64,000 nucleotides of DNA from JABDIY01 sp963803875 (GTDB lineage Bacteria > Actinomycetota > Acidimicrobiia > Acidimicrobiales > SZUA-35), in contig CAWDOA010000016.1 in the NCBI GenBank assembly GCA_963803875.1, positions 620,001 through 684,000 of the forward strand, read 5' to 3'. The translations under genes were made by a program, and so were the position numbers. The notes below the pieces were generated by a model. It was not told the DNA's origin and searched no databases. It saw only the letters and a program-made list of their open reading frames with translations. Below, piece by piece: positions 7,838-17,132 of the stretch (the stretch's first letter is position 1; each line of letters begins with the position of its first letter).

Positions 7838-8308
7838 GTGCCCGAACTCGAAACGCTCAAGGCCTGGCCCGCAGCGCGTTGGTGGTTTGCAGTCGCGATG
7901 GCCTCGGTCAGCGCGCTCGCCATCGGGTTGCCTACCGACGTGATCCCCAACCCCGTGTTCGGGCGCCAGGGCACGCCGGTTGAGCCGTGGGCTCTGCCGG
8001 TGCTGGCGATCACGGCAGTACTCAGCGGTGTACTTTTCGCCACGTACTACCAGGACGGCGAAACCGACTCGCGCAGCGAGCTCGACCGATCCAGCCGACT
8101 TGGCAGTGTCGGAGGGCTGCTGTCGTTCTTCGCCGTCGGATGTCCCATCTGCAACAAGTTGGTCGTGATTGCGCTCGGCACCTCCGGCGCGCTCACCTGG
8201 TTCGCTCCGGTCCAGCCCTATCTGGGTGTCGTCGCCCTGGGTCTGCTGGTGTGGGCTCTGCGGGTCCGCTTGCGAGGCGAGGTCGCCTGCACGGTCAAAG
8301 CCTGCTGA
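7838..8308 (+). CDS. Small membrane protein with a CxxC motif
   Basis: A 156-residue protein with about four hydrophobic segments. The third begins FFAVGCPICNKLVVIALG, placing a Cys-Pro-Ile-Cys pair at the membrane face, followed by GALTWFAPVQPYLG. The protein ends in a basic tail with two more cysteines, CTVKAC. Similar 'GCP-CNKL' membrane proteins occur in actinobacteria without a defined function; a thiol or metal role is conceivable. The GTG at 7838 is taken as the start because translation from it gives a short soluble lead (PELETLKAWPAARWW) before the first helix. bioB follows on the same strand after about 130 bases. Confidence 0.65.
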   Translation: MPELETLKAWPAARWWFAVAMASVSALAIGLPTDVIPNPVFGRQGTPVEPWALPVLAITAVLSGVLFATYYQDGETDSRSELDRSSRLGSVGGLLSFFAVGCPICNKLVVIALGTSGALTWFAPVQPYLGVVALGLLVWALRVRLRGEVACTVKAC

Positions 8309-8435
8309 GCTCGTCCCCTCGCCGGGCCGAAGGCGCCCGCAACGACGTCGGTACCCATGCCGACCCCGCCCAGTTGGCGGCTCGAATCGCGTTGAGAACT
8401 TGGCTATGAGGGTGCTCATGGGCAACGCTGGCGTG

Positions 8436-9383
8436 ATGACAGAGATTCGCCATGATTGGACCGTCGACGAAGTGCTCGCGGTAATCGAGCGCCCGTTCCA
8501 CGAACTTCTTGCCGACGCCCACCGGTGTCACGTCGATCGATTCGAGGCCCAGGTAATCGAGGCGGCCAAGCTACTGTCGATCAAGACTGGCGGATGCCCT
8601 GAGGACTGTGCCTACTGCCCTCAGTCCGCTCATCACAGCACTGGACTCAAGGCGTCACCGCTCATGGACACCCAGTCGATCGTCGCCGCCGCTGTGGAAG
8701 CAAAGGCCGAAGGTGCGACTCGTTTCTGTATGGGTGCAGCCTGGCGTTCACCCTCCGATTCCCAGGTCGATTCGGTTGCCGAGTCCGTCGAGGCAGTGGC
8801 CGAGGTCGGTCTGGAGACGTGCGTGACGCTGGGCATGTTGACCGAGGCGCAGGCCATCAGGTTGAGCGAGGCCGGCCTGGACTTCTACAACCACAACCTC
8901 GATACCTCGGCTGACTTCTACGGCGAAATCATCACGACCCGGACCTACGAGGACCGGCTGGATACCCTCGCCAATTGCAGGGAGGCCGGCATTTCGCTGT
9001 GTACGGGCGGCATCGTCGGAATGGGCGAAACTCGTCGCCAGCGAGCTGCGCTTCTCACGCAACTCGCAACGCTACGCCCGCACCCGGAGAGCGTCCCGAT
9101 CAACCTTCTGATCCAGGTGCCGGGCACACCGCTTCAAGGTCTGCCCGACTTCCCGCCACTCGAGTTGGTTCGCACGATCGCCGCAACCCGTTTGGTCATG
9201 CCGGCATCGGTCGTTCGCCTCTCGGCGGGGCGAGCCTCGATGTCGGAGGAGCTCCATGCCCTCTGCTTCCATGCGGGAGCGAACAGCATCTTTCTCGGGG
9301 AACGCCTACTGACGGCTGGCAACAACGGCAACGAGGAAGACCATCGCATCCTGGACCAGATCGATGCAACCCTGAAGGTCTGA
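8436..9383 (+). CDS. bioB: Biotin synthase
   Basis: A radical SAM enzyme that inserts sulfur into dethiobiotin in the last step of biotin synthesis. The 315-residue product has the radical SAM cluster motif CPEDCAYC near residue 50, followed by PQSAHHSTGL. FCMGAAWR and YNHNLDTS are BioB hallmarks, as is the C-terminal FLGERLLTAGN. The ATG at 8436 gives the usual start MTEIRHDWTVDEV; in-frame ATGs at 8406 and 8418 would add up to ten residues. No other biotin genes are adjacent. Confidence 0.96.
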   Translation: MTEIRHDWTVDEVLAVIERPFHELLADAHRCHVDRFEAQVIEAAKLLSIKTGGCPEDCAYCPQSAHHSTGLKASPLMDTQSIVAAAVEAKAEGATRFCMGAAWRSPSDSQVDSVAESVEAVAEVGLETCVTLGMLTEAQAIRLSEAGLDFYNHNLDTSADFYGEIITTRTYEDRLDTLANCREAGISLCTGGIVGMGETRRQRAALLTQLATLRPHPESVPINLLIQVPGTPLQGLPDFPPLELVRTIAATRLVMPASVVRLSAGRASMSEELHALCFHAGANSIFLGERLLTAGNNGNEEDHRILDQIDATLKV

Positions 9384-9558
9384 ACGCGTCGTTTGAGTCG
9401 GCGTTCTGTTTCTTTGGTACAAAGCAGTCGTCCTGGGGTGTTCAGCCAACTCGGAATTGTGCCGTAACAATGGTCCGACGAGGGCGCGACTCCGGGCCCG
9501 CCTGGAGCGTCCAATAGGCGTCCAGCAATCAAGGGGCTCGGCCCCGGAGAGGAAAAAC

Positions 9559-9732
9559 ATGGGAATGTTCGACAAGATCAAGGCTGCCGCCGAGGAACAC
9601 GGCGACAAGATCGCCGAAGGCGTCGACAAGGCAACCGACGCCATCGACGACAAGACCGGCGGCAAGTTCTCCGATCATCTCGACAAGGTCGATGACATGG
9701 CTGAGGAGCACCTGGGAGACGACGACGCCTAA
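9559..9732 (+). CDS. MT0933-like antitoxin-family small protein
   Basis: A 57-residue, highly charged helical protein beginning MGMFDKIKAAAEEHGDKIAEG and containing DDKTGGKFSDHLDKVDD. The repeated 'DK-I--GVDKATD-IDDKTGGK' pattern is typical of the actinobacterial MT0933/Rv0909-like antitoxin family. No toxin gene lies beside it, and in many actinobacteria these proteins stand alone. The start is fixed by a GAGAGGA ribosome-binding motif a few bases before the ATG. A strong hairpin follows the stop. Confidence 0.75.
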   Translation: MGMFDKIKAAAEEHGDKIAEGVDKATDAIDDKTGGKFSDHLDKVDDMAEEHLGDDDA

Positions 9733-9756
9733 CGAGCACCCAACCAGAATCGAATC

Positions 9757-9783
9757 AGCGACCCCGGCAGGTCCGGGGTCGCT
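9757..9783 (+). terminator. Hairpin terminator after the MT0933-like gene
   Basis: A perfect 11-bp stem (AGCGACCCCGG with its complement) closes a five-base loop 25 bases after the stop at 9732. There is no T-run, as is common in GC-rich actinobacteria. Confidence 0.7.
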
Positions 9784-9852
9784 ACGCGCCGCGGCCCGCC
9801 TTGCGGACTTTGGGCCCTAGGGACAGAGCGCATCGCAGTGAACACTGGCCAC

Positions 9853-10269
9853 ATGACCGAGCATGAGCAGGGTGTCATCCTCGATGTGACCCCCGGTGAT
9901 CACGAACACTTCGAACGACGCCTACTGGAAGGCTCGGGCCATGAGGTTCGGGTGTGTCACGGGCCTGGATCGGCACACTCGTGCCCGCTCATCGAGGAGG
10001 GAGTATGCGAGGAGGTCAGCCGAGCCCACGGTGTGGTCTTCAAGCTTGACCTCGACCGCGAGTACCACCGACGCATCCTCGCCACGTACAAGGCGACTAT
10101 TCCCGACGACATGCCCATTGCGGCTGCGGTCCAGCCGGGCCAGGACGAGACCTATGCCGATCTGCTCGATGGCCTGTACGTGTGGAACCATACGCCCAGC
10201 GCTGCGGAGTTGGACGGCTTCGCAGCCCTGGTCGAGGCTGCCGACTACTCCAGGCCCGACAGCAAATAG
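9853..10269 (+). CDS. Receiver-like protein without an obvious phosphoacceptor
   Basis: A 138-residue soluble protein. The alternation of strands and helices resembles a response-regulator receiver fold: VILDVTPGD, then HEVRVCHG, then GVVFKLDLD, then MPIAAAVQPGQ. The usual acidic pair and phospho-Asp are not evident. Three cysteines are clustered around residues 35-52. The family is not recognised. An ATG at 9853 is chosen; a GTG at 9838 is in frame. A second copy of the segment coding EEGVCEEVSRAHGVVFKLDL, diverged mostly at third codon positions, lies at 10883-10958 inside the next gene. Confidence 0.55.
   Translation: MTEHEQGVILDVTPGDHEHFERRLLEGSGHEVRVCHGPGSAHSCPLIEEGVCEEVSRAHGVVFKLDLDREYHRRILATYKATIPDDMPIAAAVQPGQDETYADLLDGLYVWNHTPSAAELDGFAALVEAADYSRPDSK
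9994..10068 (+). repeat. Copy 1 of a ~75-bp coding fragment duplicated at 10883-10958
   Basis: This part of the receiver-like gene is matched at 10883-10958 on the same strand without gaps. Most differences are at third codon positions, so the second copy probably derives from a diverged relative rather than a recent copy. Confidence 0.7.
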
Positions 10270-10357
10270 GCCTTTCTGCGCTGGGCGTTGCGTCCGCTCA
10301 CCGCCGCCGGAAGCGGGGTCATCGTATTCGGCTACTGGTCTGGTGTCGCCGGGACGA

Positions 10358-10999
10358 CTAGGGCGAGTAGCCCCAGATCCAGGTGATGCCCCTTCCTCCG
10401 GTCTCAGCGTTCTGTGCCCAGGTCGCCGGGTCCGCGTCGATGACCTGATAGGAGCCAGCCGGGAGGGTCAAGTCGAGGTCGACCTCCCAGTAGGCGTCGG
10501 GCACCCCGCCTTGTCCTTCCAACGTCCTGGTGACGGCCCACGGTCCATACAAGGTCCCGTCCGTTCCTTGCAGCCCGATGGTGCCCGGTGGAGCTCCTTG
10601 CCCCAAGTTCCAGTGGTAGGTGCGGAGGCGAGCCAACGTGACCGGTGTATCGAAGACAGCGTTCGTAGGTGCAGTGGGCAGGTTGCCAACACTGCCGAGG
10701 GTGTTCACTTCGAACAGCAGGTCCGGTTCCAGCAGGAGAGTCGTTGTCGTGGTGGGCTGGGTGGTGGTGGACTGGGTGGTGATGGTCGTGGGGGCCGTAT
10801 CGGGAGCCGGCTGGCTCGTCGTTGTCGTGGTGGGTTGGGTGGTGATGGTCGTGGTGACCGTATCGAGAGCCGCCTCTCCTGGGAGGAGGGGGTGCGCGAG
10901 GAAATCAACCGTGCCCATGGTGTGGTCTTCAAGCTCGATCTCGATCGCGACTACCAGTGCGCGGGTGGTCGTTCGCAGCGACATCGCGGCGTTTTCCAT
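10358..10999 (-). CDS. Secreted-type protein with Thr-rich linker and C-terminal beta domain; signal region rearranged
   Basis: The 213-residue frame starts at an ATG (10999) with a GGAG motif before it. MSLRTTTRALVV looks like the beginning of a signal peptide, but it then runs into the antisense of the duplicated receiver-gene fragment. A long Thr-rich linker (TTTITTQPTTTTT type) follows. The C-terminal ~120 residues read RTYHWNLGQGAPPGTIGL, GTLYGPWAV, GVPDAYWEV and GSYQVIDADPATWAQN, a beta-sandwich type domain seen in other secreted bacterial proteins. The hydrophobic core of the signal peptide seems to have been replaced, so export is doubtful. Confidence 0.6.
   Translation of the reverse strand: MENAAMSLRTTTRALVVAIEIELEDHTMGTVDFLAHPLLPGEAALDTVTTTITTQPTTTTTSQPAPDTAPTTITTQSTTTQPTTTTTLLLEPDLLFEVNTLGSVGNLPTAPTNAVFDTPVTLARLRTYHWNLGQGAPPGTIGLQGTDGTLYGPWAVTRTLEGQGGVPDAYWEVDLDLTLPAGSYQVIDADPATWAQNAETGGRGITWIWGYSP
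10883..10958 (+). repeat. Copy 2 of the receiver-gene fragment, antisense inside a secreted-protein gene
   Basis: Read on the plus strand this segment gives WEEGVREEINRAHGVVFKL, matching the receiver-like protein. It lies antisense within the 5' part of the secreted-protein gene, where a signal peptide core would be expected. The host reading frame stays open through it. Confidence 0.7.
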
Positions 11000-11260
11000 T
11001 TCTATTCTCCAAGGGTAGAAACCGGGTCCGGGTGCCCGGTAATCGGTGAGGTTCCACTCTCGCCCGTGGGTGTTTGCCGTGTTTCGGGCCGGATGACGAT
11101 TGAGGTGTCCCCTGGGCACTCTCGCTATGAGCCGACATGCGCTAGCATGACCTTCGTCACGGTCGACGCGGGTAACCTTCCCAGCCGGCGCCGGGTCACA
11201 TACACAACAGAGAGGAAATGCTGTCTGGATCCACTGTGGTTCCCGGAGCATTGATTCACC

Positions 11261-12710
11261 ATGACAAGTTGCATAGAACGCCCCAGCATCATTCAGGGTG
11301 GGATGGGTGTTGCCATCTCGGGCTGGCCGCTGGCAAATGCAGTCGCCCGAAGAGGTGAGCTCGGCGTGGTCTCGGGCACGATTCTCGAGGTGGTCATGGC
11401 CCGTCGGCTCCAGCTCGGCGATCCAGAAGGGCATGTGAGGCGCGCACTCCAACACTTCCCATTCCCGTCCGTAGCCGAGCGCATTCTCGACGCCTATTTT
11501 GTTCCGGGTGGGAAGGACCCCAAGAAGCCGTTCAAGAATGTCCGCACCTTCACTGTCGAGCCCGACCTGGCCCTCCAAGAACTGACTGTCGCCGCGAACT
11601 TCGTTGAAGTGTTTCTCGCCAAGGAGGGACACGCAGGACCGGTCGGCATCAACTATCTGAGGAAGATCGAGCTCCCGATCCCGTTCTCGGCCTACGGGGC
11701 CATGCTGGCGGGGGTTGACTACATCATCGTGGGGGCGGGGAACCCGAAGGACATGCCGGGCATGATCTCCCGCCTGTCGCGCCACGAGCCCATAACGCTG
11801 CCCCTTCGGGTTCAGGGTCTCACCTCGAACGACGAGGCCATCGAGGTTCGGTTCCAGCCAACCGATCTCAACGACGGAGCACCTCTCCCGAACCTCGTGC
11901 GTCCCGACTTCTTGGCGATCGTAGCTTCGGTCGATCTGGCCGAGGGACTCGCCGCTCTGCCGGAACCACCTGATGGCTTTGTCGTCGAAGCTTCCAGTGC
12001 TGGCGGCCACAACGCTCCACCACACCGGCAGGAGACTCACCGACGAGCTGGGTCAGCCGGTGTACGACGAGCGCGATGAGGTCGACCTTGTTCGGGTCGC
12101 CGAGATCGGCCTGCCGTTCTGGCTGGCCGGATCATTCGGAACCCCGGCTGGGCTTGCGAGTGCCAGGGCGCAGGGAGCGGCCGGCATCCAGATGGGGACA
12201 GCCTTCGCCTTCTGTGAGGAGTCGGGCCTTACCCCTGACCTGAAGGCCAAGATTGTTGCTCAAGTTGCCGACGGTACCGTCGAGGTCCGCTCCGATTGGC
12301 GGGCCTCACCGACCGGGTTCCCGTTTCGTATCGTGCAGGTCGACGGAACGATCTCTGAGGAAAACGTCTTCCAGGACCGGCGCAGGGTATGTGATCTCGG
12401 GGCGCTGCGGGTGCCCTTCCTGACCGACAACAAGAACATCGGATACCGCTGCCCGGCCGAGCCGCTGAAGTCGTACACCGAGGTCAAGGGTGGCCGGGCC
12501 GAGAACATCGAGGGACGGGCGTGTTTGTGCAACGGCCTGTTGGCCAGCGCCGGTCTTCCCCAGTACCGAGTTGCGGCCGGTGTGGACGAGCCCCCGATCG
12601 TCACCGCCGGTTCCGATTTCGCCGGCGTACGTGAACTCATGGGCCGGGTCTCGGTCAGCACCGCCTTCTACTCGGCATCAGACGTCATCGACTACGTGTC
12701 GGGCAAATGA
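11261..12710 (+). CDS. Nitronate monooxygenase / NPD family flavoenzyme, one frameshift
   Basis: An FMN-dependent TIM-barrel protein of the 2-nitropropane dioxygenase family, about 483 residues when repaired. The first frame (11261 to ~12025) starts MTSCIERPSIIQGGMGVAIS and runs to VVEASSAGGHNAPP. The second frame continues GRRLTDELGQPVYDERDEVD, then LPFWLAGSFGTPAGL and GAAGIQMGTAFAFCEESGL. The central AGGHNAPP motif is split exactly at the shift, so one base was gained or lost there. The long C-terminal region with DNKNIGYRCPAEP and ACLCNGLL fits the longer members of the family. The biological substrate is unknown. Confidence 0.82.
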
Positions 12711-12801
12711 ACTAGCCCAGGGTCCCAACGCCGCAACCCTCGGTGAGGGGTTCCCCACCAATCTCATGGACGCATCGAAGCGGCAGAACTAGCGTCGGTT
12801 C

Positions 12802-13572
12802 ATGGCCTCGATCGACGTACACAAGAACCACAGCATCAGCTGGGTGGATCTCGCCGCCAGTGACCTCGACGCGGCGGTCGAGTGGTACCGCGGACTGTTC
12901 GGTTGGTCCACGTTCAACGACGGTGAAACCCCGTACACAATATTCATGGTGGGCGAAGCACCGGTGGCCGGTGTCCTGCAGATCCGACCCGAGATGGAGG
13001 GAATGCCATCGGTCTGGTCCGTCTACGTGGCCGTTGAGAACGCCGACGCCACGATCGCCAAGACTGCCGAAGCTGGAGGAGCTGTCGTTCGGCAGCCTTT
13101 TGACGTCCCCGGCGATGGCAGGATCGCAGTTATCGCCGACCCTTCCGGTGCAGCTATTTGCCTCTTCGAGGGAATGGCGCACGAAGGCATGAAACTCATG
13201 GATGAGAACGGTGCACCGTGTTGGTTCGACTGCGTGACCAGAGACACCGAAGCGTCGGGTGCCTTCTATGGCGAGGTATTCGGCTGGACCAGCGAGTTCA
13301 TGGAGGACATGAACTACACAGTGTTCTCGAACGACGGTGAGTGGACCTGTGGAATGCTCGAGATGCCCGCCGAGGTACCTGCGGAGGTGCCATCCCACTG
13401 GGTTGTGAACTTCGTGGTCCCCGCTGCTGACGCGGCCGCCGGTTACGTCACCGCGAACGGCGGAACGGTGACAGTGCCGCCCATGGACACACCGTTCGGG
13501 CGGGCGTGCGGTCTCATGGATCCGTGGGGTGCAGTTCTCACCGTTATTGACCGCAGCACCGCCACCCAGTAG
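12802..13572 (+). CDS. Two-domain VOC-family (glyoxalase/bleomycin-resistance fold) protein
   Basis: A 256-residue protein made of two similar VOC halves. The first (about 1-125) begins ISWVDLAASDLDAAVEWYR and contains LFGWSTF. The second (about 133-255) begins CWFDCVTRDTEASGAFYGEV and contains FGWTSEF. The halves resemble actinobacterial CFP30B-type proteins. Metal ligands of true glyoxalase I are not clearly conserved, so an enzymatic role is uncertain. It is a single gene, 91 bases after the nitronate monooxygenase. Confidence 0.85.
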   Translation: MASIDVHKNHSISWVDLAASDLDAAVEWYRGLFGWSTFNDGETPYTIFMVGEAPVAGVLQIRPEMEGMPSVWSVYVAVENADATIAKTAEAGGAVVRQPFDVPGDGRIAVIADPSGAAICLFEGMAHEGMKLMDENGAPCWFDCVTRDTEASGAFYGEVFGWTSEFMEDMNYTVFSNDGEWTCGMLEMPAEVPAEVPSHWVVNFVVPAADAAAGYVTANGGTVTVPPMDTPFGRACGLMDPWGAVLTVIDRSTATQ

Positions 13573-13661
13573 AAGCCGCTGGTTTCGGTCACGCCAACGT
13601 CAGAGGTCACATAGGCCCGGCTCGTCATAGCAGGGCTCGCCGCAGTAGTTCATACTGTGTG

Positions 13662-15352
13662 ATGGCCCGAACTCCGCTGATCGATCTCATCAAGCGCTCC
13701 ATCATCGGCGACGACGAGGTCGTCGACGGACCCTTCGGTCCCCGTCCGGTTGTGTACGCCGACTACACGGCTTCGGGTCGTTCGTTGTGTTTCATCGAGG
13801 ACTACATCCGCACCGTCGTCCTGCCCCTGTACGCCAACACCCACACCGAGTCCTCCGGCACCGGGCTCCAGACCTCCCGCTTCCGTGAAGATGCACGACA
13901 GATCATCGCTGAATGCCTCGGCGCTTCAGATGAACATGCGGTCCTGTTCTGCGGCAGCGGTTCCACGATTGCGATCGATCGGATGGTCGGGGTGCTCGGG
14001 ATCCGCATCCCGTCGAACCTCGCCGATCGGTATCACTTCGGCGCCCAGATTCCCGAAGACGAGCGGCCGGTGGTCTTCATCGGTCCATACGAACACCATT
14101 CCAACGAACTCCCGTGGCGGGAGTCGATCGCAACGGTCGTCACCATCGACGAGGACGCCGACGGTCACGTCGACCTCGAGCGGCTCGAAGCCGCATTGGT
14201 CGAGTATGCGGATCGGCCATTGAAGATCGGGTCCTTCTCCGCCGCATCGAACGTGACCGGCATCGTCACCGACACGCGGGCTGTCTCCGGCATGCTGCAC
14301 AACACGATGCCCTGGCCTTCTGGGACTTCGCAGCCGCCGCACCCTATGTCGAAATCGACATGGGATCAGTCGACGACGGAGACGGTTACTACGACGCCGT
14401 GTTCATCTCACCTCACAAACTGATCGGTGGACCCGGAACACCTGGCGTGTTGTGTGCCCGTCGGGAGTTGTTCACCAACCGGGTGCCCGCATGTACCCGG
14501 CGGGCGGAACGGTCGCCTACGTCAATCCCGACGACCACAGCTATCTCACCGACATCGAACATCGGGAGGAAGGCGGTACTCCGGCAATCGTCGAATCGAT
14601 CCGGGCCGGCCTGGTTTTCCAGCTCAAAGAAGCGGTCGGCGTCGACACAATTCGAGAGAATGAAGAACGTTTCGTCCGAACCGGCCATCTCCTCCTGGCA
14701 CGACGACCCGAACCTCCAGATTCTCGGCAATCAAGAGGTCGAGCGGCTGTCGATCGTCTCGTTCGTGGTTCGCCACGGCGAGAACGGGTTCCTGCATCAC
14801 AACTATGTGGTGGCGTTGCTGAACGATCTTTTCGGCATCCAGTCGCGCGGCGGTTGTTCGTGCGCTGGACCCTACGGACATCGTCTGCTCGGAATCGATC
14901 TCGACCAGTCACACGAATTCGAACGGGAGATCAACCAGGGGTGTGAGGGCATCAAGCCCGGGTGGGTGCGGGTGAACTTCAACTACTTCATCACCGACGC
15001 CACCCTCCAATACGTGATCGACGCCGTCCATTGGGTGGCGGCTCACGGAGCAGCTCTGCTTCCCGAATACCGGTTCGAACCCAGTTCGGGGCTCTGGAAA
15101 CATCGTGACGCTCCCCGCACCGCACCGATGAGCCTGCACGACATCAGCTACGACGGAGTGGGGCTGAACCACGCCGATCATCGCCAGCGACTGGGTTCAA
15201 CCGATCTCTCCGAGTTTCTGGTCGAAGCCGATCGGATTCTCAAACACAAACTCGGCGAGGGCATGGCGCCACTGGATCCGCCAGAGACGACCGCAGACTT
15301 CGAACACCTGCGTTGGTTCCCCTACCCCAACGAGGCCCCCGGTGGGAACTAG
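13662..15352 (+). CDS. Class V aminotransferase-like PLP enzyme, three frameshifts
   Basis: A long fold-type I PLP protein (about 560 residues repaired) related to cysteine desulfurase-like class V aminotransferases. The N-terminus has VYADYTASGRSLCFIEDYI and NTHTESSGTGLQTSRFREDA. GSGSTIAIDRMVG and GPYEHHSNELPWRES precede the cofactor lysine segment VFISPHKLIGGPGTPGVL. The C-terminal part has SRGGCSCAGPYGHRLLGI and WVRVNFNYFI. Frame changes fall near 14300, 14490 and 14660, and the protein reads on cleanly after each. The substrate is unknown; the Cys pair in GGCSCAG could be mechanistic. Confidence 0.82.
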
Positions 15353-15361
15353 TTCTTCGTC

Positions 15362-16996
15362 CTAGCCTTTGCGGCGGTCGAGGTACCGAGCGATCAAGGC
15401 GTTGGTCGAGGCGTCGTGGCGGTCGGGGTCGGAACTGCCCGAAGAGAACTCGCTGGTGATCCGGGTGGCGAGAGCCTTGCCGAGCTCCACCCCCCACTGG
15501 TCGAACGAGTTGATTCCCCAGATCGTTCCCTGGACGAACACCTTGTGTTCGTAGAGGGCTACCAGTTGACCCAGGACGCTTGGGGTGAGTCGCTGGGCCA
15601 TGATCACCGACGACGGACGATTGCCGGCGAAGGTGCGGTGGGGCACCAAGTCCTTGTCAGACACCTCGACCGAAACCTCCTCTGAGGTTTTGCCGAACGC
15701 CAGAGCTTCGGCCTGAGCGAACATGTTGGCCATCAGCAGATCGTGCTGATTCCCGATGTCGTCGGAAGCTTCGAAGAAGCCGATGAAGTCACTCGGGATG
15801 ATCGTGGTCCCTTGGTGGATCAGCTGGTAGAACGCGTGCTGACCGTTGGTTCCGGGCTCGCCCCAGATGATCGGACCGGTGTCGTAGTCGACGGCCGCCC
15901 CGTCGAGCCTGACCGACTTGCCGTTGCTCTCCATGTCGAGTTGTTGCAGGTAGGCCGGGAACCGGTCGAGGTGTTCGCTGTAGGGGAGCACTGCGTAGGT
16001 GGGCAAGCGCAAGAAGTTCCGATACCACACCCCGATGAGCGCAGCGAGAACGGGAACGTTGTGGGCCAGCGGGGTGGTTCGGAAGTGTTGGTCCATCGTG
16101 CGGAAACCGCTGAGCATTTCCCTGAAGTTGTCTGCGCCGATGGCGGTCATGAGGCTCAACCCAATGGCAGCATCGAAGGAGTAACGCCCGCCGACCCAGT
16201 CCCAGAACTCGAACATGTTCTCGGTGTCGATCCCGAACTCGGCCACCTTCTCGGCGTTGGTCGAAACGGCTACGAAGTGCTTGGCCACCGCCGCGGTTTC
16301 GCCGTCGAGCCCGGCCAGGAGCCAATCTCGTGCATGTCGAGCGTTGGTGAGAGTTTCAAGGGTTGTGAACGTCTTCGATGCAACGATGAAGAGCGTTTCT
16401 TCAGGATCCAGGTCCTTGGTCGCATCGAACAGATTGGCGGGATCCACGTTGGAGACGAAACGAAGCTCGAGATCGGGATGCACATACGGGCTCAGGGCCC
16501 GGTAGGCCATCAACGGACCGAGATCCGAGCCTCCGATACCGATATTCACGATCGAGCGAATTCGGCGACCGGTGTGCCCGACCCACTCGCCGCTTCGGAC
16601 CCGATCTGTGAACCTGCCCATCTTGTCCAGCACGGAGTGAACGTCGGCCACCACGTCCTTGGCGCCCACCTCGAATCGGTCGTCGGGATCGGCCCGTAGC
16701 GCAGTGTGCAACACGGGACGGTTTTCGGTGGTGTTGATCACTTCGCCGCCGAACATGGCTTCGATCCGTTGGGGCACGCCGGTTGCCGATGCCAACTCGA
16801 CCAGCAGATCGATGGTCTCGGAGGTGATTCGTTGTTTTGAAAGGTCCACCAACAGATCACCAACTTCGACTGTGAACCGATCGGCCCGCTCGTTGTCGGT
16901 AGCGAACAATTCTCGAAGGTGCAGCGCGCCCAGAGTGGAGGCATGAGCCTCGAGAGCGCTCCATTGAGGAAGCTGTTGGGGACTTCGGTTTGCCAT
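15362..16996 (-). CDS. pgi: Glucose-6-phosphate isomerase
   Basis: Interconverts glucose-6-phosphate and fructose-6-phosphate in glycolysis and gluconeogenesis. The 544-residue product has NIGIGGSDLGPLMAYRAL, FVSNVDPANLFDA and VASKTFTTLETLTNA. The catalytic-region motif GTNGQHAFYQLIHQGT and the C-terminal signature WGINSFDQWGVELGK are also present. The length is normal. The ATG at 16996 (MANRSPQQLPQW) is preferred over 17008. It lies next to glycogen phosphorylase on the same strand, which is consistent with shared sugar-phosphate metabolism. Confidence 0.97.
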   Translation of the reverse strand: MANRSPQQLPQWSALEAHASTLGALHLRELFATDNERADRFTVEVGDLLVDLSKQRITSETIDLLVELASATGVPQRIEAMFGGEVINTTENRPVLHTALRADPDDRFEVGAKDVVADVHSVLDKMGRFTDRVRSGEWVGHTGRRIRSIVNIGIGGSDLGPLMAYRALSPYVHPDLELRFVSNVDPANLFDATKDLDPEETLFIVASKTFTTLETLTNARHARDWLLAGLDGETAAVAKHFVAVSTNAEKVAEFGIDTENMFEFWDWVGGRYSFDAAIGLSLMTAIGADNFREMLSGFRTMDQHFRTTPLAHNVPVLAALIGVWYRNFLRLPTYAVLPYSEHLDRFPAYLQQLDMESNGKSVRLDGAAVDYDTGPIIWGEPGTNGQHAFYQLIHQGTTIIPSDFIGFFEASDDIGNQHDLLMANMFAQAEALAFGKTSEEVSVEVSDKDLVPHRTFAGNRPSSVIMAQRLTPSVLGQLVALYEHKVFVQGTIWGINSFDQWGVELGKALATRITSEFSSGSSDPDRHDASTNALIARYLDRRKG

Positions 16997-17132
16997 GGTG
17001 TCTTCCAATCTCGGGACGATGTCTTCAGGCTAGAGGCCTTCTTCACCCCTCCAGCCGCTTGGACCAGCCGGTACCAGGGTCAACGTCCATCGACGAGATT
17101 TGGCGGTGTGAGTGGCGTTCGGTCTTTGGGCC

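Noticed and set aside
9559..9732. Complete toxin-antitoxin module around the MT0933-like protein
   Set aside because: The next gene is a receiver-like protein after a strong terminator; no toxin family is visible.
11000..12040. The minus-strand open frame that extends the secreted protein to 560 residues
   Set aside because: The part upstream of 10999 lies antisense to the nitronate monooxygenase and has no domain. A ribosome-binding motif marks a start at 10999.
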